DNA of 36,046 nt from Treponema sp. (lineage in GTDB: Bacteria; Spirochaetota; Spirochaetia; Treponematales; Treponemataceae), in NCBI GenBank assembly GCA_018385415.1, contig JAHAZA010000051.1, forward strand, positions 1 to 36,046, given 5' to 3'. Below, piece after piece: positions 1 through 7,742 of this stretch; position 1 is the first letter of the stretch, and each line of letters starts with the position of its first letter. The notes beneath the pieces are model-generated. The model saw only the letters and a program-made list of their open reading frames with translations. It made no database searches and was not told the DNA's origin. A program made the position numbers and the translations under genes.

Positions 1-2
1 TC

Positions 3-161
3 ACCCAAATAAATCCGAATGAGTTCCAATTTTATACTAATGTAGCGGCAACTGATAATCAACAACTTTATAAACGAGTAAGAAATTCGGATAAATATGA
101 CATTCACGATAACCGAAATAATCGCCAGATAATGGGTGATTTCGTTTTCAGGCGGAATTAG
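3..161 (+). CDS. C-terminal end of an unidentified protein (partial)
   Basis: An open frame enters from the left edge and stops with TAG at 159-161, giving the last 52 residues of a protein. The tail is polar and asparagine-rich (it ends MGDFVFRRN), with no recognisable domain, membrane segment or signal. It lies upstream of a lipoprotein gene on the same strand, 85 bases away. Because only the end is visible it could also be a chance frame or decayed gene. No function is proposed. Confidence 0.35.
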   Translation, partial: TQINPNEFQFYTNVAATDNQQLYKRVRNSDKYDIHDNRNNRQIMGDFVFRRN

Positions 162-246
162 CTGATGATTTTGAAAAGTTCAATTACTTTAAAAAGATTT
201 TCAACATCACAGTGGCGTTTTACGGCGAGTCAAGGAGAAATAATAT

Positions 247-756
247 ATGAAAATTAAATATTTTATGACTATTTTAATGGTAGCAGTTACTACATTCTTT
301 GTAAGTTGTGCAAATCCATCTACAATAATGCCAGAAACTCCAGTAACACCTGTTACACCGGAGCCACCAAAACCAATTCAGCATTTTGATGAAAAAGTTC
401 TTTGGGAAGGATATCATTATTATATGGATATTCAGGCGGATATGTTTGAAAATACAGGTGATGTACCTAGAGAAATTATTGTAACTTTCCAGGAATCAAA
501 ATCTGGTCAACAGGTAGGTCTGTTATGTTCTGTTGATGGTTCTATTCAATATATCAATGGAACATGGTCAAATAATGCAAGCCAAATTATTGATTCTGAA
601 AGTAACTGTATTGTATATAATGCTACTGGTTCAGATGAATGGACTATTTCATATCTACCAACACAGGACGAGTGGAATACCATGAAAACAAAAGGACTTA
701 CAGCATGTATTAATGGTGGATCTGATTTTAAAAAAATAGTTATTAAAGAAATCTAA
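247..756 (+). CDS. small lipoprotein, possible carbohydrate-binding-like beta-sandwich
   Basis: 169 residues. The N-terminus has a short basic start, a hydrophobic stretch and a lipobox (FVSC, Cys21), so it should be exported and lipid-anchored. A Pro/Thr-rich linker (PETPVTPVTPEPPKP) follows, then one domain of about 120 residues. That domain begins with a VLWEG motif and ends KGLTACINGGSDFKKIVIKEI-like, resembling small beta-sandwich modules appended to secreted glycan-active proteins of gut bacteria, where a LWEG start and a 'GL.V.G..F.I.KI' end are common. That resemblance is from memory and is an inference. A good ribosome site (AAGGAGAA) lies 6-8 bases before ATG 247. There is no catalytic motif, so a binding or surface role fits better than an enzyme. 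Confidence 0.75.
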   Translation: MKIKYFMTILMVAVTTFFVSCANPSTIMPETPVTPVTPEPPKPIQHFDEKVLWEGYHYYMDIQADMFENTGDVPREIIVTFQESKSGQQVGLLCSVDGSIQYINGTWSNNASQIIDSESNCIVYNATGSDEWTISYLPTQDEWNTMKTKGLTACINGGSDFKKIVIKEI

Positions 757-762
757 TTGAAG

Positions 763-786
763 TTTTGAGGTCCAAAGTCCTCAAAA
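763..786 (+). terminator. hairpin after the lipoprotein gene
   Basis: TTTTGAGG (763-770) and CCTCAAAA (779-786) form an 8-bp stem with an 8-base loop right after the stop codon of the lipoprotein gene. It is followed by A residues, not U, on the plus strand, so it is not a canonical intrinsic terminator. It may protect the 3' end of the mRNA. Confidence 0.35.
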
Positions 787-821
787 AAATTCAGATGGGC
801 CTCTACTATATGTAGGGGTTA

Positions 822-1010
822 ATGAACAAAACTTCATTCTTTTCACATGATGTGAAACAGTATATGCAATGGAAGGCAAAGGAGATACTGGATTTTCCAA
901 TAAGTCATTGGTACGAACATCATGGAGAAAAAGATTTTCCAACAGATGAAAAAAGTCTTACAGAAAGTTACAAAAAAACATTAAATGAATATCAGTTTGT
1001 AAATTGTTAA
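822..1010 (+). CDS. hypothetical 62-residue protein
   Basis: A short open frame starting MNKTSFFSHDVKQYMQWKA and ending in Cys. There is no signal peptide or membrane segment, and I recognise no family. AGGGG lies only about 4 bases before the ATG, closer than usual, so translation is uncertain. It sits between a lipoprotein gene and a convergent XRE regulator gene. It could be a real small protein or the remnant of a larger decayed gene. Confidence 0.3.
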   Translation: MNKTSFFSHDVKQYMQWKAKEILDFPISHWYEHHGEKDFPTDEKSLTESYKKTLNEYQFVNC

Positions 1011-1042
1011 AAAAGTTTTGTTTTGATTGATTAAAAATTGGG

Positions 1043-1576
1043 TTAGCTTTTTTTTTCAGTTTCAAAATCTAAACCTTGTCCCATTCCGCTAAAATGTTCA
1101 AATAAAATTTCGGCGTCTTTTTCGGAAATATTTTTTGCGTGATTTTCAATCTTTATTTTTTCTGTCTGAATTTCAACTTTTTTGGCAAGTTTAGAAAGCA
1201 GATCAAGTTCTTCAGAATAAACAAGATGAGGAAGCAGAGAAAGAATCTGATTATAATAGTAGCCCGCTTTTTGATTTGTTTCAGATTTTAATGATGAAGC
1301 AGAATATACTGGTGAAGGGGACTCAACAGATAAATCATAATCAAAGTCTTCCTTAATTTTATAAGTTACGGATTCTTTATTTGAAAGTTTATTTTCCAGA
1401 ATCACATCATAAGGAACATTGTAAAGCTTGCATAAAGCAACTACTGATTTGACTCCTGCATCAACTTCGCCATTTTCATATTTTGAATACATTTGTCTTG
1501 AGATGTTTAAATATTTTGCGATATAAGCTTGAGAATAATGATTTAGTTCCCGCAGGTATAAAAGTGTTTCTTTCAT
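1043..1576 (-). CDS. XRE-family transcriptional regulator
   Basis: 177 residues. Residues about 4-60 are a Cro/C1-type helix-turn-helix: a SQAYIAKYLNISRQMYSKYE core with the usual 'xxYExG' continuation, then 'SVVALCKLYNVPYDVIL'. The C-terminal 110 residues are polar, partly helical and of unknown role (perhaps dimerisation or ligand sensing). The family binds operators as dimers; the target is unknown, with the adjacent divergent hydrolase gene (1816) or itself as natural candidates. No Shine-Dalgarno sequence precedes ATG 1576; instead a good promoter ends 6 bases before it, which predicts a leaderless mRNA. Confidence 0.85.
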   Translation of the reverse strand: MKETLLYLRELNHYSQAYIAKYLNISRQMYSKYENGEVDAGVKSVVALCKLYNVPYDVILENKLSNKESVTYKIKEDFDYDLSVESPSPVYSASSLKSETNQKAGYYYNQILSLLPHLVYSEELDLLSKLAKKVEIQTEKIKIENHAKNISEKDAEILFEHFSGMGQGLDFETEKKS

Positions 1577-1582
1577 ATTTAG

Positions 1583-1611
1583 AAGATAATAGTTTTAAGT
1601 TGTAAAGTCAA
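1583..1611 (-). promoter_or_regulatory. promoter of the XRE gene, probably leaderless
   Basis: On the minus strand TTGACT (1606-1611) and TATCTT (1583-1588) are separated by exactly 17 bases, a strong sigma-70-type match. The -10 element ends only 6 bases before ATG 1576, so transcription should start at or next to the start codon. Confidence 0.65.
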
Positions 1612-1815
1612 ATAAATTTACCCTTATTGTAAAATATAATTGCATAGTGTATTCCTATCCTTCACTTAGAATATCCTGAACTTCCCTTGCTTATTTCCTC
1701 TAACTCTGTTAATTTCAAGATGACTGGCAGAATTAAAAAAATATTACAACAAGTCTTCAAAAGATAATCAAAAGCTGGTTGATTTATTTTTTTGATGATT
1801 ATAGGACTACTTAAT

Positions 1816-2652
1816 ATGAATGATTCAATGCGTGAAAACTTAAGTTATTTTAGGCTGTACAAAAAGATGTTTTCGGTAAAGAAAAATGTAAAGCCTGAAA
1901 AAATTTTTTTTGGGGAGCATAAAGATCAGTATTTCCTATATTATGAACCAGAGAATATTTTAAGCAATAAAGTGATTGTCTGGGTTCATGGTGGTGGCTG
2001 GAATGCTGGAACTCCTGCTTTTTTTGATTTTGTTGGACAGGCAATGTGCAGTTACGGTTACAGATTTATTTCTATCGGATATCGTCTTTCGCCTAAAAAT
2101 AAATATCCGGTTCAGATTGAAGATGTCTGCAAAGGATATAATGCAGCGATCAATTTCCTTAAAGAGAAAAATATTGATACTTCAAAGATTATAATTTCAG
2201 GACCGTCGGCAGGTGCACATCTGACTTCTCTTCTTGTGTATGACAAAGAAATTCAAAACAGGATGAATGTTGATTTAAAAGGAGTAATTGGTTTTATCGG
2301 AGTTGGAGGGCCATATAGTTTTTCAACAAAGACAACAACTGCTGTAAAATTGCTTTTAAATCAGTTGTTTCAGAAAGGGTACGACAGGACACTGGGTGAA
2401 CCATGTTCGCGTATGGCAAAAAGTTCTGTACCGATGCTTCTGATTCAAAGTAAGCATGACGGATTAATCGATTATTCCTGCGCTGAGCTAATGTATAAGC
2501 GTGCTTTGGAAATTGGAAACAGATGTGAACTTTATTCTGTTGAAGATAAGAACAATACTCATTCATGGTATACAGCAGGAATGTTTTTGGAAAAACGTGA
2601 AGAAAATAAAACTCTTGATAAATTTCTTTGCTGGATAGAACAATGCTGTTAA
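1816..2652 (+). CDS. alpha/beta hydrolase (esterase/lipase, HGGG type)
   Basis: 278 residues from ATG 1816, chosen because AGGA lies about 9 bases before it; an upstream in-frame TTG (1792) lacks a ribosome site. The oxyanion-hole motif HGGGW is at residues 58-62. The nucleophile elbow GPSAG gives Ser131, Asp215 is in 'KHDGLID', and His249 is in 'NTHSW', completing a catalytic triad. These motifs place it with the hormone-sensitive-lipase/BD-FAE-like carboxylesterases, which hydrolyse acyl or feruloyl-type esters. There is no signal peptide, so it is cytoplasmic. It diverges from the XRE regulator gene and was probably followed by an FMN reductase gene that now survives only as a stump. The substrate cannot be read from the sequence. 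Confidence 0.88.
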   Translation: MNDSMRENLSYFRLYKKMFSVKKNVKPEKIFFGEHKDQYFLYYEPENILSNKVIVWVHGGGWNAGTPAFFDFVGQAMCSYGYRFISIGYRLSPKNKYPVQIEDVCKGYNAAINFLKEKNIDTSKIIISGPSAGAHLTSLLVYDKEIQNRMNVDLKGVIGFIGVGGPYSFSTKTTTAVKLLLNQLFQKGYDRTLGEPCSRMAKSSVPMLLIQSKHDGLIDYSCAELMYKRALEIGNRCELYSVEDKNNTHSWYTAGMFLEKREENKTLDKFLCWIEQCC

Positions 2653-2679
2653 AATTATAGGTCATAAGGAGACTCTAAA

Positions 2680-2739
2680 ATGAAGGTATTGATTGTAAAT
2701 GGAAGTCCAGGCACAAACAGAAACACTTCACTTGCAGTT
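2680..2739 (+). pseudogene. truncated NADPH-dependent FMN reductase/flavodoxin-like gene (first 20 codons)
   Basis: A good ribosome site (AAGGAGA) and ATG 2680 begin MKVLIVNGSPGTNRNTSLAV, the typical phosphate-binding start of NADPH-dependent FMN reductases ('KVLIVNGSPR..GNTS'). After codon 20 the similarity ends abruptly, exactly where the stop codon of rsmG on the other strand begins (2740). The frame then runs antisense through rsmG. This is the 5' stump of a deleted gene; it would have been the next gene after the hydrolase (27 bases apart). Confidence 0.7.
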
Positions 2740-3402
2740 TCACTTTTTAATTACAACAAGATTTCTTTCATGATCTTCAAGGAACGGAACTATCATCTTA
2801 ATCCGTTTGTAATCTTTAACAATAAAATTGATTTCATTCATTTCAGCAAGAATTTTTTCTTCCCGTGCTTTATATGCAGCAAGATATCCGCCTTTTTTTA
2901 ACATATTAAAAAGCAGCTTTATGATTTTTTTATCAAATGGATGAAATGCCCTGAATACTTCAAGATCAAAGCTTTCAGGTTCTACTGTATCCGCTGCTTT
3001 GCAAAGAACTTTAACATTCTTTAATTCAAGTTTACTGATAACCGATTCCAGGAAGATACATCGTTTTTCCATTCGTTCAACCAAAGTAAAATCTTGTTCA
3101 GGAAAAGCAATGGATAAAGGAATGCCAGGACATCCACCACCAGATCCGATGTCTGCAAGACTTAAAACTGTCTTACCAGTTTTAAGTTTGAGATCTGAAA
3201 TTAATTCCTTTAAATGTGGAACAGCAACAAGGCTGTCAAGAATATGATTAACAGCTAGTTCATCAGCATTTTCAGCTTTCATCAAATTGTAAGTCTTATT
3301 GAATTCTAAAACTTCATTGATATATCCTTCAAGTTTTGTAATCTGCTCTTCAGAAAAGTTTAACTGTAATTTATCCAAGCCTTTAATTAATTTATCTGTC
3401 AT
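2740..3402 (-). CDS. rsmG: 16S rRNA (guanine527-N7)-methyltransferase RsmG
   Basis: 220 residues, the usual size for RsmG (GidB). The SAM-binding motif DIGSGGGCPGIPL is centred near residue 90. The N-terminal helix contains 'FNKTYNLMKAENADELAVNHILDS', matching the family's 'NLT.I.....HI.DSL' signature. The C-terminus is 'RNLVVIKK'. The enzyme methylates N7 of G527 in 16S rRNA in the cytoplasm; in other bacteria its loss gives low-level streptomycin resistance. AGGAAA precedes ATG 3402, and a TATACT -10-like element lies upstream. The end of the gene is fused to the junction of a deleted plus-strand gene, but RsmG itself looks intact. Confidence 0.93.
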   Translation of the reverse strand: MTDKLIKGLDKLQLNFSEEQITKLEGYINEVLEFNKTYNLMKAENADELAVNHILDSLVAVPHLKELISDLKLKTGKTVLSLADIGSGGGCPGIPLSIAFPEQDFTLVERMEKRCIFLESVISKLELKNVKVLCKAADTVEPESFDLEVFRAFHPFDKKIIKLLFNMLKKGGYLAAYKAREEKILAEMNEINFIVKDYKRIKMIVPFLEDHERNLVVIKK

Positions 3403-3640
3403 ATGATTTCCTGAATAAAGTATAACATATTTAGTTGATTAAGATAACAGTAATAAACCAGGTCTGTCGTACTATTTTGTAATGTAACTTTTACCGGTGT
3501 AAAATTGCTTTCTAATAATGGTATATCGAAGGCTATGATAAAGAAGTCAGTTTTGCAACTAAATCATTTATTATTGCTTTACGAAAGTTAATATACTAAA
3601 ATTACGAAAATAGATTTGTAAATATTAAGGAACAGAATAA

Positions 3641-4981
3641 ATGAAATTACCATTTCCAGGAATTCGATCTTCGGCTGCTGCAAGAAAAGAAGAGGAAGAA
3701 AAAAAATCTTCTTCCGGAACTGACAGTGCTTCAAGATCAAGGACAAGAAACAATTCTGGTACTAAAGCTTCATCATCAAATCCCGCAGGTGGACTTGCAG
3801 CATTGGGTAAAGCTTTTATGCAGTTTGCCAGTACAGATACAGGTAAAGCGGTCATTTCTGGTGCGTTGACAACAGGAGCAGGCTTTGCATACGACAAAGT
3901 TGTATTCAGCAGATATGAACGCCCTGACTATAGAACTAAACCTGGAGTTTATTGCTTTGAACGTGTTACAAATGGAATGCCACGCAAAGAAGTAGATTTT
4001 CCTTCTGATGGAGTTATGCTCAGAGGATATTTCTATCAAAACAAAAATCCTAAGGGACTCGTTGTTGTCTGTCACGGTATACATTCTGGATCAGATGATT
4101 ATCTCCCTATTACATGTTATATGTGGGAAAATGGTTTTGATGTCTTCTCTTTTAATTATCGTGGAACATATGAGTCCCAGGGTGAAGGAACTCGTGGAAT
4201 GAGTGAATCACTTGTAGATTTGGATCACGCTTTGACATATCTTGAAAATATTCCTCAGTATTCCAGTATGCCAATTATGCTGGTTGGACATTCCTGGGGC
4301 GGTTTTGCAGTTTCTTCAGTTTTATCATTACATACAAGTGTTAGAGCTTGTGCAGTAATTTCTGGTTTCAACAGTGGTTACACAATGATTGAGGAAAAAG
4401 GTAAAGAATACACTGATGGAAAATTGGGACAAGGTCTTGGCAATGTAGTAAAGGGAATTGACGAAATGGTTGATAATCCATACGTAAAGATGTTTGCAGG
4501 TTTAACAGATCTTGCTTTAAATTCTCCAGCTATGTCTAAACCATTTTTAGATAGTCATCAGAGTAAATTGTTTGGTGATTACGTAAATTACACAGGAGTT
4601 ATGGGAATTAACAATTCCGGCATTCCTGTTCTTGTAGCACACGGAAACCGCGATATGGTAATTTCAATTAATCATCAGTCGATTTTTGCACATAAAGATG
4701 AAATTACAAATCCAAATGTTATTTGGTATACTGGAACTGGTTCTCAGTCAGGACATGATACAATCTGGCATTCAGATAGAGCAAATCAATATCAGGATCT
4801 CATAAAACGTGAGCTGAAGGCTATGGAAAAAACTAAGGGTAGAGAACTGACAGACGAAGAAAAAGCAAATTATGTTTCAGGAATCGATCATGAAAAGTAC
4901 AGTGAAATTAATTATGAACTTTTCGATAAGATAATTGAAATGTTTAATAAAGTTGCAAAAAGAAGCAAATTGAAAAACTAA
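3641..4981 (+). CDS. alpha/beta hydrolase with low-complexity N-terminal extension
   Basis: 446 residues. Residues 1-50 are low-complexity and charged or Ser-rich (a run of Glu/Lys/Ser). A weakly hydrophobic Gly/Ala segment (about 50-83) may associate with the membrane. Residues 115-400 are an alpha/beta hydrolase fold: oxyanion region 'CHGIHSG', nucleophile in GHSWGG (Ser218), acid in 'HGNRDMVI' (Asp338) and His372 in 'SGHDTIWH'. The fold resembles serine aminopeptidase/lysophospholipase-like hydrolases. AAGGAA precedes ATG 3641. It forms a two-gene unit with the zinc-ribbon membrane protein 17 bases downstream, closed by a strong terminator. The substrate is unknown; the pairing suggests a membrane-linked role. 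Confidence 0.85.
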   Translation: MKLPFPGIRSSAAARKEEEEKKSSSGTDSASRSRTRNNSGTKASSSNPAGGLAALGKAFMQFASTDTGKAVISGALTTGAGFAYDKVVFSRYERPDYRTKPGVYCFERVTNGMPRKEVDFPSDGVMLRGYFYQNKNPKGLVVVCHGIHSGSDDYLPITCYMWENGFDVFSFNYRGTYESQGEGTRGMSESLVDLDHALTYLENIPQYSSMPIMLVGHSWGGFAVSSVLSLHTSVRACAVISGFNSGYTMIEEKGKEYTDGKLGQGLGNVVKGIDEMVDNPYVKMFAGLTDLALNSPAMSKPFLDSHQSKLFGDYVNYTGVMGINNSGIPVLVAHGNRDMVISINHQSIFAHKDEITNPNVIWYTGTGSQSGHDTIWHSDRANQYQDLIKRELKAMEKTKGRELTDEEKANYVSGIDHEKYSEINYELFDKIIEMFNKVAKRSKLKN

Positions 4982-4998
4982 AAATAAGGGGATAGAAA

Positions 4999-5415
4999 AT
5001 GTTTTGTAGAAAATGTGGAGCACCAGTAGCTGGTGATGCAGAATTTTGTCAGGAATGTCAGGCAGAAATTTCAGTAACAAAAGGTTTTAATGCTTTTCCA
5101 ATGGCATTAGTATCAATGATTGTTTCTGTTGTTGGTCCATCAATGATGAGCTTTATTGTAAAAGAATTTGAAACACTTAAGGATCAGGTTGGAATCAATA
5201 TTGCCATGCTTGTAATTGGTGCAGTTTGTCTTACATTGGGAATTATTGCTGTAAGTAATGTCGGTGCAATGAAAAAAGCAAAGCTTGGTAAAACAGGTGT
5301 AACAATGACACTTGGAATTCTAGCAATTGTATTCAGTTCATTTGTTATAATGAATAATCTTCATCCTATATTCGAATTGATCAAAGAAGGAATGGATCAC
5401 GGAACTATTCTTTAA
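4999..5415 (+). CDS. zinc-ribbon membrane protein
   Basis: 138 residues. The N-terminus has two Cys pairs (CRKC at 3-6 and CQEC at 18-21), a typical zinc-ribbon spaced CX2C-X11-CX2C. At least three hydrophobic segments follow (about 32-52, 65-87 and 98-118), so it is a small inner-membrane protein with a cytoplasmic zinc ribbon. The ribosome site AGGGGA precedes the ATG. It is co-transcribed with the upstream hydrolase (17-base gap) and followed by a terminator. Such zinc-ribbon/DUF4190-like proteins are common but of unknown function. Confidence 0.8.
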   Translation: MFCRKCGAPVAGDAEFCQECQAEISVTKGFNAFPMALVSMIVSVVGPSMMSFIVKEFETLKDQVGINIAMLVIGAVCLTLGIIAVSNVGAMKKAKLGKTGVTMTLGILAIVFSSFVIMNNLHPIFELIKEGMDHGTIL

Positions 5416-5436
5416 GTAGAAATAACCATCAGGAAG

Positions 5437-5479
5437 AAGCACACTTTAGAGTGAAAATCTCAGAGGTGTGCTTTTTTTT
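5437..5479 (+). terminator. intrinsic terminator
   Basis: AAGCACAC (5437-5444) pairs perfectly with GTGTGCTT (5466-5473), with an inner GAG/CTC stem, followed by a T-tract to 5479. It ends the hydrolase/zinc-ribbon unit and overlaps the stop codon of the convergent deacetylase gene. Confidence 0.88.
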
Positions 5480-6323
5480 ATTTATTTTTTTCAATGTATT
5501 CACGCATAGTTAAAAATTCAAAGTCGTGATCTTTTAGATAATTGATTACCCATTCAAGGCGTTTAAGATAGGAACGTCTGAAAAAAGAAAAATACATTTT
5601 AAGATAAATAGGCAGCCCTTTTAGACTAGGCAGTTTTGTTGCAGCGATTTCAAAGGGGTGTGCATAAAAAACAAAAGTATCATGTGTATTTACATAATTT
5701 TTGAAGAGCTTTTTATACAACCCCCAGTCCATTAAACGAATGTACGATCCGCCACCAATAGGCACCTTTGAAAAAAGTAAATGTGATTTTGGGAGCGCGA
5801 ATTCAAAGAAATCTTTATTACGATAGATAGCAGAAGAAATTCTCTTAAAACATGTAAGAGAAATTTTCCCACTCTTCATCTGACGACTGTAATTCAAATG
5901 AGAACTGTCATATTTAAGTCCAGCTTCCTGAATAATCTTAACAACTTCTTCAGTTATTCCAAAACATGGTGCTCTATATCCGATGACTTTTGTTTCTAAT
6001 TTTTCCTCAAGGATTTTTTTTGCTGAAATGGTATTTTTTTTAAATTCTTCTAAAGTGATATCAAATGGGGAAGTGTGGTTTAAACCGTGAAGAGCAATCT
6101 CATGCCCGTTTTTTGCTGCCTTTTTTAATAAATCCTCAACAACATTAAGCGAAGTTGAAACAGTAAAAAATGTTCCTTTGATGTTGTATTTATCAAGAAG
6201 GTCAATGTAAAGAGAAGCATTGTTTTCCATGCTGAACCGTTTGTCGTACTTAATATCAAAAGAAGTCAGACATTGAGCATCATATAATGATTCAACATCC
6301 ATTGTCATAAATGCGGTTTTCAT
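5478..6323 (-). CDS. polysaccharide deacetylase (NodB-homology) family protein
   Basis: 281 residues. NodB-domain motifs are in order: 'FMTMDVES' (residues 5-12, in place of TFDDG), the metal-binding pair in 'HEIALHGLNH' (His79, His83), 'GYRAPCFG' (Arg117), and 'FYAHPFE' (His222) near the C-terminus. The DVE form of motif 1 and the HPFE motif are like the DUF3473-type deacetylases linked to exopolysaccharide loci. The expected reaction is removal of acetyl groups from N-acetylated sugars, with Asp/His/His metal ligands. There is no obvious signal peptide, so a cytoplasmic or membrane-side role is likely. Its promoter holds a palindrome exactly in the -35/-10 spacer. Confidence 0.85.
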   Translation of the reverse strand: MKTAFMTMDVESLYDAQCLTSFDIKYDKRFSMENNASLYIDLLDKYNIKGTFFTVSTSLNVVEDLLKKAAKNGHEIALHGLNHTSPFDITLEEFKKNTISAKKILEEKLETKVIGYRAPCFGITEEVVKIIQEAGLKYDSSHLNYSRQMKSGKISLTCFKRISSAIYRNKDFFEFALPKSHLLFSKVPIGGGSYIRLMDWGLYKKLFKNYVNTHDTFVFYAHPFEIAATKLPSLKGLPIYLKMYFSFFRRSYLKRLEWVINYLKDHDFEFLTMREYIEKNK

Positions 6324-6347
6324 GGTGACTGTAAATTTCCTTTGTTA

Positions 6348-6376
6348 AGAATATCTAAGAAGCTTCTAGATAACAA
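6348..6376 (-). promoter_or_regulatory. deacetylase promoter with dyad operator in the spacer
   Basis: On the minus strand TTGTTA (6371-6376) and TATTCT (6348-6353) are 17 bases apart. Almost the whole spacer is an inverted repeat (ATCTAAGAAGCTTCTAGAT, 6353-6371, with one unpaired base; its core AGAAGCTTCT is a perfect palindrome). A repressor or MerR-like activator bound there would control the deacetylase gene. Confidence 0.5.
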
Positions 6377-6478
6377 ATGCTATAAAACATTTATATCCCT
6401 TTTTGCTGGCTTCTTCAAGTTCTAAAGGGCAAGAAAATCGATTTTATAAAAGTGCTAGTGCAAATAAAAAAAAGGTAC

Positions 6479-6484
6479 TAATAT
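6479..6484 (+). promoter_or_regulatory. -10-like element 6 bases before the acidic-protein start
   Basis: TAATAT ends 6 bases before ATG 6491 and there is no properly spaced Shine-Dalgarno sequence, so a leaderless transcript is likely. A matching -35 is poor (TAGTGC at 17 bases). Confidence 0.4.
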
Positions 6485-6490
6485 GGATTT

Positions 6491-6853
6491 ATGACAGATG
6501 ATGAACTTGACCAGTATTTCGTAGACACAATTAAGGCTGTGCTGAATTTATTTAAAGAAAGTGCAGATTACGAAAGAAAATATAATGATGAAGCTGCTCA
6601 GGATAATATTGAATATTATTACAAGATGATTAGTTCTTTGGAAGACGTTTGTAAGAATGTAAGAACAATTGATGATCTTGATGATTTTAGCGAAGATATC
6701 ATTACCGATATATTTGACACAATTACTGCTTATGCTGAAGCATTTATAATTTCCGCAGAACCACAACAACGAGAAAAAGATCTGCAGGAATACGAAAAAC
6801 TTGAGGAATTATTATATGTGTTCTGTGATTCTGACGATGATGACGAAGAATAA
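6491..6853 (+). CDS. small acidic hypothetical protein
   Basis: 120 residues, strongly acidic, ending in a run of Asp/Glu (CDSDDDDEE). It is predicted to be almost entirely helical ('LDQYFVDTIKAVLNLFKESADYERKYND...'). There is no signal peptide or membrane segment, and I do not recognise a family. The start is ATG 6491: an ATG 8 bases earlier is followed by a stop after two codons, so it is not used. The divergent neighbour is the deacetylase gene; downstream is a membrane HTH protein after a hairpin. Confidence 0.65.
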   Translation: MTDDELDQYFVDTIKAVLNLFKESADYERKYNDEAAQDNIEYYYKMISSLEDVCKNVRTIDDLDDFSEDIITDIFDTITAYAEAFIISAEPQQREKDLQEYEKLEELLYVFCDSDDDDEE

Positions 6854-6892
6854 ATCATATCAGAAATGATGATTTATTGATGATTCTTTTTT
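6849..6892 (+). terminator. AT-rich terminator-like hairpin
   Basis: AATAAATCAT (6849-6858) and ATGATTTATT (6869-6878) form a perfect but AT-rich 10-bp stem overlapping the stop codon. A T-rich stretch (TTCTTTTTTATT) begins a few bases later. It is a plausible but weak intrinsic terminator. Confidence 0.45.
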
Positions 6893-6973
6893 ATTATACA
6901 GATTAAATACAGTGCTAGAATTATAAATATCATAGTAGACTGCAGAAAACAAGATTTCTGCAAGGAGAGATAT

Positions 6974-7666
6974 ATGTCCAAAACTAAAGTATGCACTGAT
7001 GAAAAAAAGTTTATTTTGTTTACATGCATTATTTCTGGAATTCTTGCTATTTTGTATAGCTGGAAAATCATAATTGATCAGGATAGTAATCTTATTGGTT
7101 ATTTCATAGTAGGACTGAATTTAATTTATATTCCTTTTGCCATTATATTCAAGAAAAAGTGGTTTCACTGGTTCTATCTTGTTTATTGTGTTGTGATTCT
7201 TTATGCAGCCTCATTTGAAAAAACTTATTTGTACAATAATTACACAGCCTTATTTATTCTTTGCATTGCAATATCTATTCAGCCTAAAATTAGGTTTCCT
7301 GCACTTGTGATTTATTTTATTTCTGTTACTGCACTGTTTTTTATTCAAAGAAATAAAGAGGGGTATGAACTTCATTTGTATCTCATCCATCTTGCACGAA
7401 GTGTATGGTATATAGGCATTGTAGAATATGCCCTTAATGATAAATTCCGCAGAAAGAAGCTTGTGCTTTATGAAGATGAACGCAGAATTATCGATCAACT
7501 CTGTGAAGGTAAAGTTTATCAGAAAGAGGTTGAAGGTTTTAGTGAAAATACAATATACCGAAAACTTAAAGCTGCAAGAGAACGAAATGGAAATCTTACA
7601 AAAGACGAATTAGTTGAAGCATATAGAACTGAAAAAGAAAAAATGAATAAAGAAATACAGGGGTAA
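6974..7666 (+). CDS. membrane-anchored HTH protein (six membrane segments + C-terminal DNA-binding-like domain)
   Basis: 230 residues. About six hydrophobic segments lie between residues 13 and 153. A basic stretch (KFRRKK) and a soluble tail of about 70 residues follow. The tail reads 'LYEDERRIIDQLCEGKVYQKE' then 'FSENTIYRKLKAARERNGNLTKDELVEAYR', which resembles a LuxR/sigma-region-4-like helix-turn-helix (an 'ENTIYRKLKAARER' recognition helix followed by a further helix). I infer a one-component sensor that detects a membrane or periplasmic signal and binds DNA from the inner membrane. AAGGAGAGATAT gives a clear ribosome site before ATG 6974. No partner gene is evident. Confidence 0.7.
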   Translation: MSKTKVCTDEKKFILFTCIISGILAILYSWKIIIDQDSNLIGYFIVGLNLIYIPFAIIFKKKWFHWFYLVYCVVILYAASFEKTYLYNNYTALFILCIAISIQPKIRFPALVIYFISVTALFFIQRNKEGYELHLYLIHLARSVWYIGIVEYALNDKFRRKKLVLYEDERRIIDQLCEGKVYQKEVEGFSENTIYRKLKAARERNGNLTKDELVEAYRTEKEKMNKEIQG

Positions 7667-7702
7667 ACTATTTTCATTTTTCGGAGCTCACGAATAAAAT
7701 TT

Positions 7703-7736
7703 GGAGGGAATTTTGGTTTGCTTAAAAATTCCCTCC
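7703..7736 (-). terminator. terminator of the riboflavin operon
   Basis: GGAGGGAATTTT and AAAATTCCCTCC (7703-7714 and 7725-7736) form a perfect 12-bp stem with a 10-base loop just beyond the ribH stop codon. On the minus strand it is followed by AAATTTTATT. The convergent HTH gene ends 37 bases away, so the hairpin may serve both directions. Confidence 0.75.
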
Positions 7737-7742
7737 GATAAA

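Noticed and set aside
2740..2901. Continuation of the FMN reductase frame to 2901
   Set aside because: After codon 20 the frame is antisense to rsmG, with no similarity to reductases; it is a fusion artefact of the deletion.
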